From NCBI RefSeq assembly GCF_900182655.1, contig NZ_FXTC01000016.1:1-64000 (forward strand): a DNA stretch of 64,000 nucleotides. The letters run 5' to 3'. A program made the position numbers and the translations under genes. Every line of letters begins with the position of its first letter. The first letter of the stretch is position 1. Source of the stretch: Chryseobacterium rhizoplanae (GTDB lineage: Bacteria > Bacteroidota > Bacteroidia > Flavobacteriales > Weeksellaceae). The notes under the pieces were generated by a model, which had not been told where the DNA came from, made no database searches, and saw only the letters and a program-made list of their open reading frames with translations. This document shows, piece by piece, positions 52,866 through 61,652 of this stretch.

Positions 52866-52900
52866 AAAAAAGTCTGCCTCATACAGAAGCAGACTTTTTA
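52866..52900. terminator. Bidirectional terminator between nitroreductase and murI
   Basis: A stem of about 12 bp (AAAAAAGTCTGC / GCAGACTTTTTT-type) with an 11-nt loop has As before and Ts after, serving the convergent genes on both sides. Confidence 0.85.
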
Positions 52901-52901
52901 T

Positions 52902-53732
52902 TTATAATACTTTTAATTCTAAATCAATTGTTTTTCCGAAGAACTTCTTAGAGATCTTTTCAAAATTCTTGGTAAGATCAGAAAGATAGAAATGATAGTT
53001 CGGTTTGGGATTGTTATCATTTAAAAGGTTGTACTTATCCAGAATAATCTTCAGATGATTGGCTACAATATTCGGAGAATCAATGACACGGACACGGTTT
53101 CCGTAATACTGTTTGATTTCATCTATTAAAAGGGGATAATGGGTACAGCCCAGAATCAATGTTTCAATATTTTTTAATTTACTATTGCTTAAATAATTAT
53201 AAATAATAGCATGGGTGATCGGATGGTTTTTAAATCCTTCTTCAATGGCAGGAACCAGCAATGGTGTCGCCAATTCATCCACTTTGATCCATTTATTATG
53301 CTTTCGGATACTCTTTTTATAGAGCCCGGAATTCACGGTAGCTTTGGTCGCAATAACTCCTACATTATTATGGATTTCATAGGATACTTTTTCAGCGACA
53401 GGGTTGATAACGTCTATCACAGGAACTTTTCCCGCAACTGACTGCATCACTTCATTCAAAGCGTTAGCTGTTGCCGTATTACAGGCAATCACAATGGCTT
53501 TACAGTTCTGCTCCAGCAGAAAATTGGTAATCTTTGTAGAATATTCAATGATAGCTTCCTTCGATTTTTCTCCGTAAGGAAGGTGCTTTGTATCTCCAAA
53601 GTAAATCAGATCTTCGTGAGGAAGAAGTCTTTTGATTTCTTTGGCAACGGTAAGGCCTCCCACCCCGCTGTCGAAAATTCCGATAGGCTGGCTTGGTGAA
53701 AGATGTGAATAATCTTGTTTTTTAGTTTTCAA
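52902..53732 (-). CDS. murI: Glutamate racemase
   Basis: MurI makes D-glutamate for peptidoglycan. The 276-aa product has PIGIFDSGVGGLTV with the catalytic-region Asp, VIACNTATAN with the first catalytic Cys, and LILGCTHYPLL with the second catalytic Cys. Both are TTG starts: the one at 53732 (MKTKKQDYSHLSP) is chosen over 53753, which adds seven residues; I consider both possible. The next gene (hemW) is on the same strand. Confidence 0.93.
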   Translation of the reverse strand: MKTKKQDYSHLSPSQPIGIFDSGVGGLTVAKEIKRLLPHEDLIYFGDTKHLPYGEKSKEAIIEYSTKITNFLLEQNCKAIVIACNTATANALNEVMQSVAGKVPVIDVINPVAEKVSYEIHNNVGVIATKATVNSGLYKKSIRKHNKWIKVDELATPLLVPAIEEGFKNHPITHAIIYNYLSNSKLKNIETLILGCTHYPLLIDEIKQYYGNRVRVIDSPNIVANHLKIILDKYNLLNDNNPKPNYHFYLSDLTKNFEKISKKFFGKTIDLELKVL

Positions 53733-53793
53733 ACGGACTGAAATTTTATACAAAAATAGTGAATTTTATGGCATATCTGTACACATACAAACA

Positions 53794-54918
53794 TTATACA
53801 ATAAACAAATCTGAAGCAATTCCGTCTGCCATAAACCAATGTTTCTCAGGAATTTTTAAATGGTCGTTTTCAATGATTAAAATACCTTCTTCTATTTTCG
53901 TTTTGATTTCTGTCTGAAAATGTTCCAGTAATCTCTCTGAAAATTTATTTTTTAAACTCATAAGATCCACGCCCCAAATCGTACGCAGGCCAATCATAAT
54001 CATTTCATTGAACTGATCTTCATTAGAAAGAATTTCTTCTTCTTTGGCCAGCAATTTATCATTAAGCTTTTTAATGTATTGCTGGTTATTAGCTACATTC
54101 CAGCTTCTGACATCAAAACCGTTATAAGAATGTGCTGAAGGTCCTATTCCAAGATATTCCTGATATTTCCAATAGGATGAATTGTGACGGGAGTAGAAGC
54201 CTGGCTTGGCAAAATTGGAAACTTCATAATGTTCAAAGCCATTGTCTTTTAAAAAGTCAGACAGGTAATAAAATTCTCTGTTTTGTTCTTCTTCTTTCGG
54301 ACTTTTTACTTTTCCTTTTGAAATCCAGTTTTCCAAAGCTGTTTTGGGTTCTACTGTCAGAGCATAGGATGAAATATGAGGAACTTCCAATGCCATTGTT
54401 TTATTCAGATTTTCTTTCCAGATCTCAAGATTAGAGGTTGGTGAGCCGTAGATCAGATCAATACTCAGGTTTTCAAAACCAAAGTCCTGTGCCCGCTTGA
54501 TAGACCCTTCTGCTTCGGAAGCAGTATGGGCCCTGTTCATTAATTTTAAATCTTCTTCAAAAAAACTTTGGGTACCAATAGAGAGCCTGTTCACCGGTGT
54601 TCCGGCTAATTGCTTTAAAAAATTTTTGTCCAGGTCATCCGGATTGGCTTCCAGCGTGATTTCAATATCTTTTTCAAAACTGAAGTACCGTAATGCTTCA
54701 TCAATTAAGGAATTGATTTCATCCACGGAAAGAATAGAGGGTGTTCCCCCGCCAAAATACAGGGATTTCAGTGTTCTGTTCTGTAATTCATCTTTTCTGA
54801 GCAACAGTTCGGTTTTCATGGCACTAAGCATCTCATCCTTGAAATTCAGGGATGTTGAAAAATGAAAGTTACAATAACTGCATTTTTGTTTACAGAACGG
54901 AATGTGAATATATATCAT
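53794..54918 (-). CDS. hemW: Radical SAM heme chaperone HemW-like
   Basis: The 374-aa product begins MIYIHIPFCKQKCSYCNF with the radical-SAM cluster ligands Cys9, Cys13 and Cys16, followed by YFGGGTPS and ETFSIEANPDD-like NPDDLD motifs. HemW (formerly HemN-like) inserts heme into respiratory proteins; it is not the coproporphyrinogen oxidase. The C-terminal part has the HemW-type winged-helix extension. Expected location is cytoplasm to inner membrane. Confidence 0.9.
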   Translation of the reverse strand: MIYIHIPFCKQKCSYCNFHFSTSLNFKDEMLSAMKTELLLRKDELQNRTLKSLYFGGGTPSILSVDEINSLIDEALRYFSFEKDIEITLEANPDDLDKNFLKQLAGTPVNRLSIGTQSFFEEDLKLMNRAHTASEAEGSIKRAQDFGFENLSIDLIYGSPTSNLEIWKENLNKTMALEVPHISSYALTVEPKTALENWISKGKVKSPKEEEQNREFYYLSDFLKDNGFEHYEVSNFAKPGFYSRHNSSYWKYQEYLGIGPSAHSYNGFDVRSWNVANNQQYIKKLNDKLLAKEEEILSNEDQFNEMIMIGLRTIWGVDLMSLKNKFSERLLEHFQTEIKTKIEEGILIIENDHLKIPEKHWFMADGIASDLFIV

Positions 54919-54920
54919 AA

Positions 54921-54946
54921 AAAAAGCTCTGAAATTTTTCAGAGCT
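54921..54946 (-). terminator. Terminator of the PorP/SprF gene
   Basis: Read on the minus strand, AGCTCTGA / TCAGAGCT with an AAAAAT-type loop is followed by seven Ts, 24 nt beyond the stop. Confidence 0.88.
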
Positions 54947-54969
54947 CAAATTTATTTAAATTAAATTAA

Positions 54970-55920
54970 TTAGTATCTAAATCCTCTAGCATTAATAAAG
55001 TTGTCAAAGTTATAACCAAGACCAATCATGAAGCTGTTTCCACCATAGCTCTGGATATCAGATATTCCAAGGTTATATGTTGCTCCGATCATGAATTTGT
55101 TAAATCTCACTTTTACAATTGGAGAGATACTCAGGTTCTGATTGTCAAATCTGTTCTGAACCGTTCTGTAGCTTACCCCGAAAGAGAATGCGTTGATATC
55201 ATTAGAGAAAGTCGCCATCAAGTTCCAGTCGATCATTCTCGTTGAGTTTGTATTAAGGTTGATCAATGCTGAAGGTGCAATTGTAATATTATCAGCAATG
55301 TTCCAGTTATATCCTAAGTTCAAGAAGAATTTAATTGGAGAAGGCTCGTAGTTGTTTACGATAGAAGCATCATTACTTAATGCAATATCATTTACGGAAA
55401 CACCCCCGAATAATCCTCTATAGGTAGCAGCCAAACCGAAGTTGGCATACACCATGAAGATGTTACTTTCTTCACCTCTCAATAACGGGTCACCACCTTC
55501 TTCAGTATTAATTTTAGAATAATCAAAGTTCATGTTATAGAAGTTAACACTTGTACCGAAAGAGAACTGGTCTTTTCTATCTCCTTCGCTACTTAGAGGA
55601 ATAAAATATGAAGCACCAGCTGTGATTCCCCCTGCAGAAATAGGTCCATTGCTATCTCTGAATACGGAAATACCAGCACCTACTCTATCAAAGATATTCG
55701 CATTAATCCCGATTGACTGAACATTCGGAGAATTGTTGAACTTTGAAAATTGTTGTTGATAATTGGCGTTGAGCTGTACGTAATCTGTTTTTCCGTATTG
55801 AGCTGGGTTGAACAGGAACTCACCATCCAAAAGATATTGCTGATAGTATGGTAGTGATTCTTGTGCTTTGTATGCATTTGACAAAAGAGCTAAACATACG
55901 ATAGCATATAGTTTTCTCAT
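54970..55920 (-). CDS. PorP/SprF-family type IX secretion membrane protein
   Basis: The 316-aa product has a signal peptide (MRKLYAIVCLALLSNAYKAQ) followed by the family start LPYYQQYLLDGEFLFNPAQYG and TDYVQLNANYQQQFSKF. A set of barrel-like strands ends in GGNSFMIGLGYNF. PorP/SprF proteins partner SprB-like surface adhesins or T9SS complexes. Here no large adhesin gene is adjacent, so it is an orphan member. The ATG at 55920 begins the signal; an upstream TTG at 55938 adds six residues. Confidence 0.87.
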   Translation of the reverse strand: MRKLYAIVCLALLSNAYKAQESLPYYQQYLLDGEFLFNPAQYGKTDYVQLNANYQQQFSKFNNSPNVQSIGINANIFDRVGAGISVFRDSNGPISAGGITAGASYFIPLSSEGDRKDQFSFGTSVNFYNMNFDYSKINTEEGGDPLLRGEESNIFMVYANFGLAATYRGLFGGVSVNDIALSNDASIVNNYEPSPIKFFLNLGYNWNIADNITIAPSALINLNTNSTRMIDWNLMATFSNDINAFSFGVSYRTVQNRFDNQNLSISPIVKVRFNKFMIGATYNLGISDIQSYGGNSFMIGLGYNFDNFINARGFRY

Positions 55921-55971
55921 AACAAATCTTGATTTCAATTCAACAAATATAAAAAAATTCTCAATATATTT

Positions 55972-57045
55972 TTAGTTTTCCAAATAATTTCTCCATTTTT
56001 TTACAGCATCCGCCATATCTTTGGGCATTGGGCTCTCAAAATATAATTCCTTTTTTGTCGTTGGGTGTATAAATCCGAGGGTATGGGCATGAAGGGCATG
56101 TCTTGGTAAAATTTCGAAAACATTTTTAATAAATTGTTTGTATTTCGGAAGATTCACCCCTCTTAAAGGAGTATGTCCTTCATATCTTTCATCATTAAAC
56201 AAAGTATGGCCGATATGTTTGAAATGCGCCCTGATCTGATGGGTTCTTCCCGTCTCAAGCTTACATTCTACCCATGTCATATATTTGAATCTTTCGAGGA
56301 CTTTATAATGGGTTACGGCATGTTTTCCATGGCTGCCGTCTTCATAGACAGACATCTGCATCCTGTTTTTAGGATGTCTTCCGATATGCCCTCTGATGGT
56401 ACCTTCATCATCCTGAGGATTCCCCCACACAAAAGCCCAGTACAGTCTTTTGGTTGTTCTGTTGAAGAATTGTTTCGCCAGAAAGCTTAATGCATATTCA
56501 TTCTTGGCAATCACCAGCAGTCCGGAGGTATCTTTATCAATCCTGTGAACAAGTCCCACTCTGTCAAGATCAGACTTTGCTCCATTCTTTTCAAAATGGA
56601 AAGCCAGCGCATTTACCAATGTTCCATCCCAATTCCCATGTCCCGGATGTACTACCATTCCAGCTTCTTTATCTACCACTACAAGATCATCATCTTCATA
56701 GATAATATTGACGGGGATATCTTGTGGAATAATAACATTGGCTCTAGGCGGATGGGCAAGCAATACGGAGATCTGATCTCCCGGTTTCACACGGTAATTT
56801 TGTTTTACCGGGGTACCGTTCACTACAACGTTTCCGGCTCTGCAGGTCTGTGAAATTTTATTCCTTGAAGAATTCTGTCTGTAGATCAAAAGGAACTTAT
56901 CAATTCTTAATGGCTCCTGTTTACTGTCAACAGTGATATTAAGATGTTCATACAATCCCTTATTTTCCTCATCAATATCGATGTTTTCAATACTGTGGGA
57001 ATCTAATAATTCTTCATCTAAAAAATCTTCGTTATCTTCTGACAT
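55972..57045 (-). CDS. RluD-type 23S rRNA pseudouridine synthase
   Basis: The 357-aa product has an acidic N-terminus (about 1-35), an S4 RNA-binding domain (LRIDKFLLIYRQNSSRNKISQ, about residue 45-65), and the RluD catalytic motif VHRIDKDTSGLLVIAKN with the nucleophilic Asp. The C-terminal ARTHQIRAHF-type sequence GRTHQIRAHFKH is also present. Length agrees with RluD family. The ATG at 57045 is chosen over a TTG 21 nt upstream. Confidence 0.93.
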   Translation of the reverse strand: MSEDNEDFLDEELLDSHSIENIDIDEENKGLYEHLNITVDSKQEPLRIDKFLLIYRQNSSRNKISQTCRAGNVVVNGTPVKQNYRVKPGDQISVLLAHPPRANVIIPQDIPVNIIYEDDDLVVVDKEAGMVVHPGHGNWDGTLVNALAFHFEKNGAKSDLDRVGLVHRIDKDTSGLLVIAKNEYALSFLAKQFFNRTTKRLYWAFVWGNPQDDEGTIRGHIGRHPKNRMQMSVYEDGSHGKHAVTHYKVLERFKYMTWVECKLETGRTHQIRAHFKHIGHTLFNDERYEGHTPLRGVNLPKYKQFIKNVFEILPRHALHAHTLGFIHPTTKKELYFESPMPKDMADAVKKWRNYLEN

Positions 57046-57067
57046 TGTTTTATATTTTTTACACAAA

Positions 57068-57095
57068 AGGCCTCAACATTTTGCAGTTGAAGCCT
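57068..57095 (-). terminator. Attenuator-type hairpin between PASTA gene and RluD gene
   Basis: Read on the minus strand, AGGCTTCAAC / GTTGAGGCCT (one G-U pair) with an 8-nt loop is followed by TTTTGTGT. It lies 23 nt after the PASTA stop and 22 nt before the RluD start, so it may be a partial terminator. Confidence 0.5.
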
Positions 57096-57118
57096 GTATT
57101 TTTGATATTAATCTGATC

Positions 57119-58204
57119 TTATTCTACGACTACCTTCTTAGCTTTTGGCTTTTGAGCAGGCTGTTGTGTCGTTGTTGAAGCAGCCGGTTTAGCTGTAACA
57201 GGAGCAGCATTAGAAGTTTTAGGCTTATCTGTTGCTGAAGCTGCAGGTTTAGAAGTCGTTGTCTGTGTCTTAGGGGTCTCAGTTTTTGGAACCTCAGGTT
57301 TTGGTGTTTCTTTTCTAGGTACCGGAGCAGGTACTACAGGAGCGCTATAACTTGGTTCGTTATGCTGTACTTCTTCATATCGAACCGGAGGTAGTGAGGT
57401 ATCTACTTTCATACGGTAGATAGAATTCAGCTGCTCTATTTTCGCTCTTAGCTCTGCCGGAGTCTTTTTACTGGCCCAAAGGTCAATCTGCATTCCCTGA
57501 TCACGCACATCTCCTGAAGCAGGATCCTGATAATAAATAATATCGGATTCGTCATTGCTTCCATCTTCATGTTCTACCAATCCAACTTCAAACATACTTT
57601 TGGTAATAACAGCTCTTGCTTCTTTTACCGTAAGCCCTACTACATTTGGAATCGAAATATTTCTCATAGGACCGGATCCTACTACTACGTCGATTACTGA
57701 GAATCTAGGTAAACGAGCTCCCGGATTCACGGCATTTCCTTTATACAAAATCCTTAAAAGGGCATCTTTCTGAATACTAGGCTCATAAATGGTATCTCCA
57801 ATTTTAAGACCCACCTGATCCAGTCTCTGGAATGCCAGCCCTGAATATTTATTGATAACATCCGGAACGGCAATTGGAGCCCATGTTCTCGGGTTTACTG
57901 TAAGGTGCACAGTTCTTCCGTCCTTTACACGGGAACCCGGTGCCGGATAAACCTGAAGAACCTGGAATGGTCTGTATTTAGGATTATAATTAGCACTGTC
58001 TACTTCATATTCCAATCCTGTATCATCTAAAATTTTAACAGCGTCATGTATAGATTTATTAACAATATTAGGAACAGGTATTTCCTGACCATGATTGGTA
58101 TGGTGTTCCAACCAGCGAAATGTGAGCCATACCAACCCTGCAAAAACACCGATGGCTATTACTAAATTCAGTAAAACTTTCCAATTGAAAAGTGATTTAA
58201 GCAT
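57119..58204 (-). CDS. PASTA-domain membrane protein
   Basis: The 361-aa product has one N-terminal membrane helix (about residues 10-30), then three PASTA repeats (IPVPNIVNKSIHDAVKIL; IAVPDVINKYSGLAFQRL; ISIPNVVGLTVKEARAVI), and a Pro/Thr/Ala/Lys-rich tail (about 280-361). PASTA domains bind peptidoglycan and beta-lactams, but there is no kinase or PBP domain. It is likely an envelope protein with a large periplasmic part. The ATG at 58204 fits a -7 box at 58231-58238 that lies inside the longer frame beginning at a GTG at 58273. Confidence 0.85.
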   Translation of the reverse strand: MLKSLFNWKVLLNLVIAIGVFAGLVWLTFRWLEHHTNHGQEIPVPNIVNKSIHDAVKILDDTGLEYEVDSANYNPKYRPFQVLQVYPAPGSRVKDGRTVHLTVNPRTWAPIAVPDVINKYSGLAFQRLDQVGLKIGDTIYEPSIQKDALLRILYKGNAVNPGARLPRFSVIDVVVGSGPMRNISIPNVVGLTVKEARAVITKSMFEVGLVEHEDGSNDESDIIYYQDPASGDVRDQGMQIDLWASKKTPAELRAKIEQLNSIYRMKVDTSLPPVRYEEVQHNEPSYSAPVVPAPVPRKETPKPEVPKTETPKTQTTTSKPAASATDKPKTSNAAPVTAKPAASTTTQQPAQKPKAKKVVVE

Positions 58205-58230
58205 ACTTAAAAATACTTTAATTATAACCG

Positions 58231-58238
58231 CAAATATA
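58231..58238 (-). promoter_or_regulatory. -7 box TATATTTG for the PASTA gene
   Basis: A perfect TAnnTTTG on the minus strand, 26 nt before the ATG at 58204, which decides the start over a GTG farther upstream. Confidence 0.6.
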
Positions 58239-58330
58239 GCTAATAATTTTAGAATGGACTTTTTATTTAACACAATTCATTTTTGATCTTAAAATTTGCC
58301 GATTTCCCATATTGCATTGCATAAAATGTT

Positions 58331-58338
58331 TAAATTTG
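58331..58338 (+). promoter_or_regulatory. -7 box TAAATTTG for ddl
   Basis: A perfect TAnnTTTG 22 nt before the ddl ATG at 58361 (16 nt before the alternative ATG at 58355). Confidence 0.6.
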
Positions 58339-58360
58339 CCTTAATTGATACTATATGGTT

Positions 58361-59344
58361 ATGAACAAAAAAAGTGTTGCCGTAGTAATGGGAGGCTATT
58401 CTGATGAATACGTCGTTTCTTTAAAAAGCGGACAATTGATTTATGATTCTTTAGACAGAAATCTCTATGATGTATATAAGGTAGTAGTCCTTAAAGATGA
58501 ATGGTATTTTTTAGGCGAAAATGATAAAAAATACGAGATCAACAGAGGTGATTTTTCTGTAACTTTAGATAATGGGGAAACCTTAAAATTTGATGTCTGC
58601 TTCAATATTATCCATGGAACTCCGGGAGAAAACGGAATTCTTCAGGCATACTGGGATGCAATAGGTCAGAAATATACAGGATGTAATTTCTACCAGAGCG
58701 CTCTTACTTTCAATAAGAAAGATACTCTTGCCGTATTATCAAAGTATGGGATTCCTTCCGCGAAAAGCATCTATTTAAGAAAAGGTGAAGACATTAATGT
58801 GGATGAGATTGTATCAGAATTAAATCTTCCGCTATTTGTAAAACCCAACCAATCCGGATCTTCTCTGGGAATCACTAAAGTAAAAGAAAAATCTGAACTG
58901 ATTGCTGCTACGGAAATCGCATTCAAAGAAGATCATGAAATCCTGATTGAAAGCTTCCTGGACGGAATGGAAGTTTCTGTAGGAGTTATCGATTTTAAAG
59001 GAGAAACTATCGTTCTGGGAATTACAGAAATTGTCCCTACCAACGAGTTTTTCGATTATGAAGCCAAATATGAAGGGGCTTCTGAAGAAATTACACCAGC
59101 AAGAATTGATGAAGAAACCACAAAAAGAGTGGAAGAAATTGCTAAAAGAGCATACAATTCATTAGGAATGAGCGGGTTTTCAAGAAGTGAGTATATTCTA
59201 ATGAATGGAATTCCTTATATGCTTGAAATGAACACCAATCCGGGATTCTCCCCTGCAAGTATTCTTCCACAACAGGCAAGACACTATGGAATTTCCATTA
59301 TGGATCTTTGTGGAAATGAAGTTGAAAAAGCTTTAAATAAATAA
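58361..59344 (+). CDS. ddl: D-alanine--D-alanine ligase
   Basis: Ddl makes the D-Ala-D-Ala dipeptide for peptidoglycan. The 327-aa product has MGGYSDEYVVSLKSG at the N-terminus, the ATP-grasp middle (PLFVKPNQSGSSLGITKVK near residue 155), and the C-terminal signature YMLEMNTNPGFSPASILPQQAR. An in-frame ATG at 58355 would add two residues. It is divergent from the PASTA gene, another peptidoglycan-related gene. Confidence 0.94.
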   Translation: MNKKSVAVVMGGYSDEYVVSLKSGQLIYDSLDRNLYDVYKVVVLKDEWYFLGENDKKYEINRGDFSVTLDNGETLKFDVCFNIIHGTPGENGILQAYWDAIGQKYTGCNFYQSALTFNKKDTLAVLSKYGIPSAKSIYLRKGEDINVDEIVSELNLPLFVKPNQSGSSLGITKVKEKSELIAATEIAFKEDHEILIESFLDGMEVSVGVIDFKGETIVLGITEIVPTNEFFDYEAKYEGASEEITPARIDEETTKRVEEIAKRAYNSLGMSGFSRSEYILMNGIPYMLEMNTNPGFSPASILPQQARHYGISIMDLCGNEVEKALNK

Positions 59345-59428
59345 AATAGAAGTTAGAAATTAAATGTTAGAAGATAATTCAAAGTCTGTAGCAGATAATT
59401 CACTCATCAAAATCATAACTCGTACAAC

Positions 59429-59893
59429 ATGAAAATTGCTGTTTTCCCGGGATCATTTGATCCGATTACACTAGGACATTACGATATTATAGAAAGAGCG
59501 GCACCCCTATTTGATAAATTAATCATCGCCATAGGGCAGAATTCTCAGAAGAAATACATGTTCCCTCTTGATAAAAGAATGGAATTTATCCAGAATTCCG
59601 TAGCAGAATTTCCCAATGTGGAAGTCGATTCGTTTGAAGGCTTAACAGTAGACTACTGTTTTGAAAAAAATGCTCAATACATTATCAGAGGATTAAGAAA
59701 CCCCGCCGATTTTGAATTTGAAAAAGCAATTGCCCACACCAACAGAACGTTAGCTCACAAAAAACTGGAAACCGTATTCTTACTGACCTCTTCAGGGAAA
59801 TCTTTCATCAGCAGCAGCATCGTAAGAGAAATTATCACCCACGGCGGCGAATATGAGCTGATGGTTCCGGATTCGGTAAGAGTGGAGAGATAA
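59429..59893 (+). CDS. coaD: Phosphopantetheine adenylyltransferase
   Basis: CoaD makes dephospho-CoA from pantetheine phosphate and ATP. The 154-aa product has GSFDPITLGHYDIIERA (nucleotidyltransferase TxGH motif) near residue 8, YIIRGLRNPADFEFE near 85, and the ISSSIVREI motif near 128. Length is typical. An 84-nt spacer separates it from ddl. Confidence 0.95.
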   Translation: MKIAVFPGSFDPITLGHYDIIERAAPLFDKLIIAIGQNSQKKYMFPLDKRMEFIQNSVAEFPNVEVDSFEGLTVDYCFEKNAQYIIRGLRNPADFEFEKAIAHTNRTLAHKKLETVFLLTSSGKSFISSSIVREIITHGGEYELMVPDSVRVER

Positions 59894-59898
59894 ATATA

Positions 59899-59920
59899 TA
59901 AGTAATGAGCAATAAATGAT
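59899..59920 (+). repeat. Left arm of imperfect inverted repeat around the four-helix-bundle gene
   Basis: TAAGTAATGAGCAATAAATG and following bases match the reverse complement of 60313-60334 with three mismatches in about 22 bp, including an exact TAATGAGCAAT. The arm overlaps the start codon. Confidence 0.6.
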
Positions 59921-60290
59921 GAATAATTTTGATAGGATAGATTTTAACCAGATTTTCAGGGAAAGAACAAAAAGCTTTTCTATTGCTATCATTAAAACAC
60001 TTTCTTCATTACCCTATTCGGACGATATTTCAATAATAAGGAAACAAATTATTCGGTCATCCACCTCCGTCGCTGCCAATTACCGAGCAGTACACAGGGC
60101 GAGATCCGAAAAAGAAAAGTTTGCTAAAATGTGCATAGTGGTCGAAGAAATTGATGAAACTCAACTTTGGCTTGAAATTATTGAAGAATTAGAATATATA
60201 AATCCGGAAAAAATTCTACATTTAAAAGCAGAATGTGAAGAACTTGTAAAGGTTATGACTAAATATAAGTTTAAACTTTCTCAAATTTAA
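59916..60290 (+). CDS. Four-helix-bundle protein (23S rRNA-intervening-sequence/S23 family)
   Basis: The 124-aa all-helical protein matches the S23/TIGR02436 family, which includes proteins encoded in intervening sequences of 23S rRNA and is related in fold to the Avd accessory protein of diversity-generating retroelements. Visible signatures are RSSTSVAANYRAVHRARSEKE and VVEEIDETQLWLEIIEEL. It would form an oligomeric helical ring or barrel that binds nucleic acid; a specific role here is unknown. An ATG three bases inside (59919) is an alternative start. Inverted repeats bracket the gene. Confidence 0.88.
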   Translation: MMNNFDRIDFNQIFRERTKSFSIAIIKTLSSLPYSDDISIIRKQIIRSSTSVAANYRAVHRARSEKEKFAKMCIVVEEIDETQLWLEIIEELEYINPEKILHLKAECEELVKVMTKYKFKLSQI

Positions 60291-60312
60291 ATGGCATAAT
60301 TTTTATTATTCA

Positions 60313-60334
60313 TTGCTCATTATTTATCATTCAT
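60313..60334 (+). repeat. Right arm of the inverted repeat around the four-helix-bundle gene
   Basis: ATTGCTCATTATTTATC is the reverse complement of the left arm apart from three mismatches. It starts 22 nt after the stop codon and lies 12 nt before the next gene. Confidence 0.6.
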
Positions 60335-60345
60335 ACTCATAATAT

Positions 60346-60981
60346 ATGCACGAACAGTTCAATTTTGCCATAGAAGTCCTGGGGACCATTGCCTTTTCCA
60401 TGTCGGGAAGTTTTGCAGCCATGCAGAAACGGCTTGATCCGTTCGGAGTGCTTATTATTGCATTTGTAACCTCTGTCGGAGGTGGAACTGTAAGAGACCT
60501 GCTGCTTGATATTCCCGTATTCTGGATGCATGATATTCTGATGTGTACCCTGATTCTGGTGACCAGTATTTTTTCAATGGTCTTCAAATCTCTTGAGAAA
60601 AACTTTAAGGTAACTTTATTTATCTTCGACAGCTTCGGGCTTGGGTTATTTACCATTATCGGAGTTCAGAAAGGCTTAAATGCAGGGATCCATCCTATGA
60701 TCTGTATCGCATTGGGAACCATAACCGGATGTTTTGGCGGGATTATCCGGGATATATTGCTCAACAGGATTCCATTGATTTTCAGAAAGGAAATTTATGC
60801 CACAGCATGTATCGTGGGAGGATCGGTATTCTTACTGATGACAAAATACTCGCTCCTTTCCTACACCTTTGTACAGATTCTCACCATCCTTCTTATTGTT
60901 GCTATACGAACGTTTGCTGTGAAATACCATTGGCAGATACCTAAATTTTATGGGTATGATCACAATAATTCGGAAATGTAA
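60346..60981 (+). CDS. TRIC-type (UPF0126) cation channel family protein
   Basis: The 211-aa membrane protein has seven hydrophobic helices and the internal repeat of the UPF0126/TRIC family: SFAAMQKRLDPFGVLIIAFVTSVGGGTVRDLLL in the first half and IGVQKGLNAGIH ... TGCFGGIIRDILLNRIPLIF in the second. Prokaryotic TRIC proteins are trimeric monovalent-cation channels. The start is ATG. Confidence 0.88.
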   Translation: MHEQFNFAIEVLGTIAFSMSGSFAAMQKRLDPFGVLIIAFVTSVGGGTVRDLLLDIPVFWMHDILMCTLILVTSIFSMVFKSLEKNFKVTLFIFDSFGLGLFTIIGVQKGLNAGIHPMICIALGTITGCFGGIIRDILLNRIPLIFRKEIYATACIVGGSVFLLMTKYSLLSYTFVQILTILLIVAIRTFAVKYHWQIPKFYGYDHNNSEM

Positions 60982-61036
60982 CTTAATAAAAGTTTTTGGC
61001 TAAAAATACACTTTACAACGCCACACATAAAAAACA

Positions 61037-61062
61037 AAAAGTCCTGAAAAATCAGGACTTTT
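61037..61062. terminator. Bidirectional terminator
   Basis: A perfect 11-bp stem (AAAAGTCCTGA / TCAGGACTTTT) with loop AAAA works on both strands between the convergent TRIC gene and the TPR gene. Confidence 0.88.
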
Positions 61063-61082
61063 ATATTGTATACTAATATTGA

Positions 61083-61652
61083 TTAGAAGAATTTTCCTCT
61101 ATTTCTCATATTAGGATTGTGCATGTGTTTCTGCATGGTCGGCATTTTCAGCTGATCTTTCATCATTTTGATCTGATCCGTCATCATTCCGGCGCTGTCT
61201 AATCTTTTGGCTTCTTCCAGTAGTTTCTGTCCTTCCTGTTTTCTTCCTTTAGAAATAGCCGCTGCTGCAAGATTTAAAGTAGCCATTGCTCTGTCATGTT
61301 TCATATTCAAACCATATTCCAGAGCTTTCTTCATGAAAGGTTCTACTTTTGCAGGGTGATCCTGGGCTTGTGTTAATCCCAATAAATAGTGGTAATATCC
61401 ATACTGAGTTTTGTGAAGCTGTCCTTTATAGTCAGTTATTTTTGACAACCACTCGCCGGCTTTTTCCATATTCTGTTTTCTCAGTTGCCAGAATGCCAAC
61501 AGGATATATTCATTTTTAAAGAATAGTAAGATCGGGGATGAAGCTAAAAGAAAAACAACAATACCCCATCCAAGATTTCTTGTGAAAATCATAAGATAAA
61601 GTCCTGCAAGGATAAGAACTGCTGCTATTGCAATTTTTATGTATTTATTCAT
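61083..61652 (-). CDS. Membrane protein with TPR-like repeats
   Basis: The 189-aa product has two N-terminal membrane helices (about residues 5-23 and 28-45). About 50-165 is helical with TPR-like phrases (KAGEWLSKITDYKGQLHKTQ; AMATLNLAAAAISKGRKQEGQKLLEEAKRLD). A Met/His/Asn/Arg-rich tail (PTMQKHMHNPNMRNRGKFF) ends it. A cytoplasmic assembly or scaffolding role is possible. I do not recognise a specific family. Confidence 0.7.
   Translation of the reverse strand: MNKYIKIAIAAVLILAGLYLMIFTRNLGWGIVVFLLASSPILLFFKNEYILLAFWQLRKQNMEKAGEWLSKITDYKGQLHKTQYGYYHYLLGLTQAQDHPAKVEPFMKKALEYGLNMKHDRAMATLNLAAAAISKGRKQEGQKLLEEAKRLDSAGMMTDQIKMMKDQLKMPTMQKHMHNPNMRNRGKFF

Noticed and set aside
56173..56853. Several plus-strand open frames over the RluD gene
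   Set aside because: They overlap the conserved pseudouridine synthase in other frames and encode no known motif.
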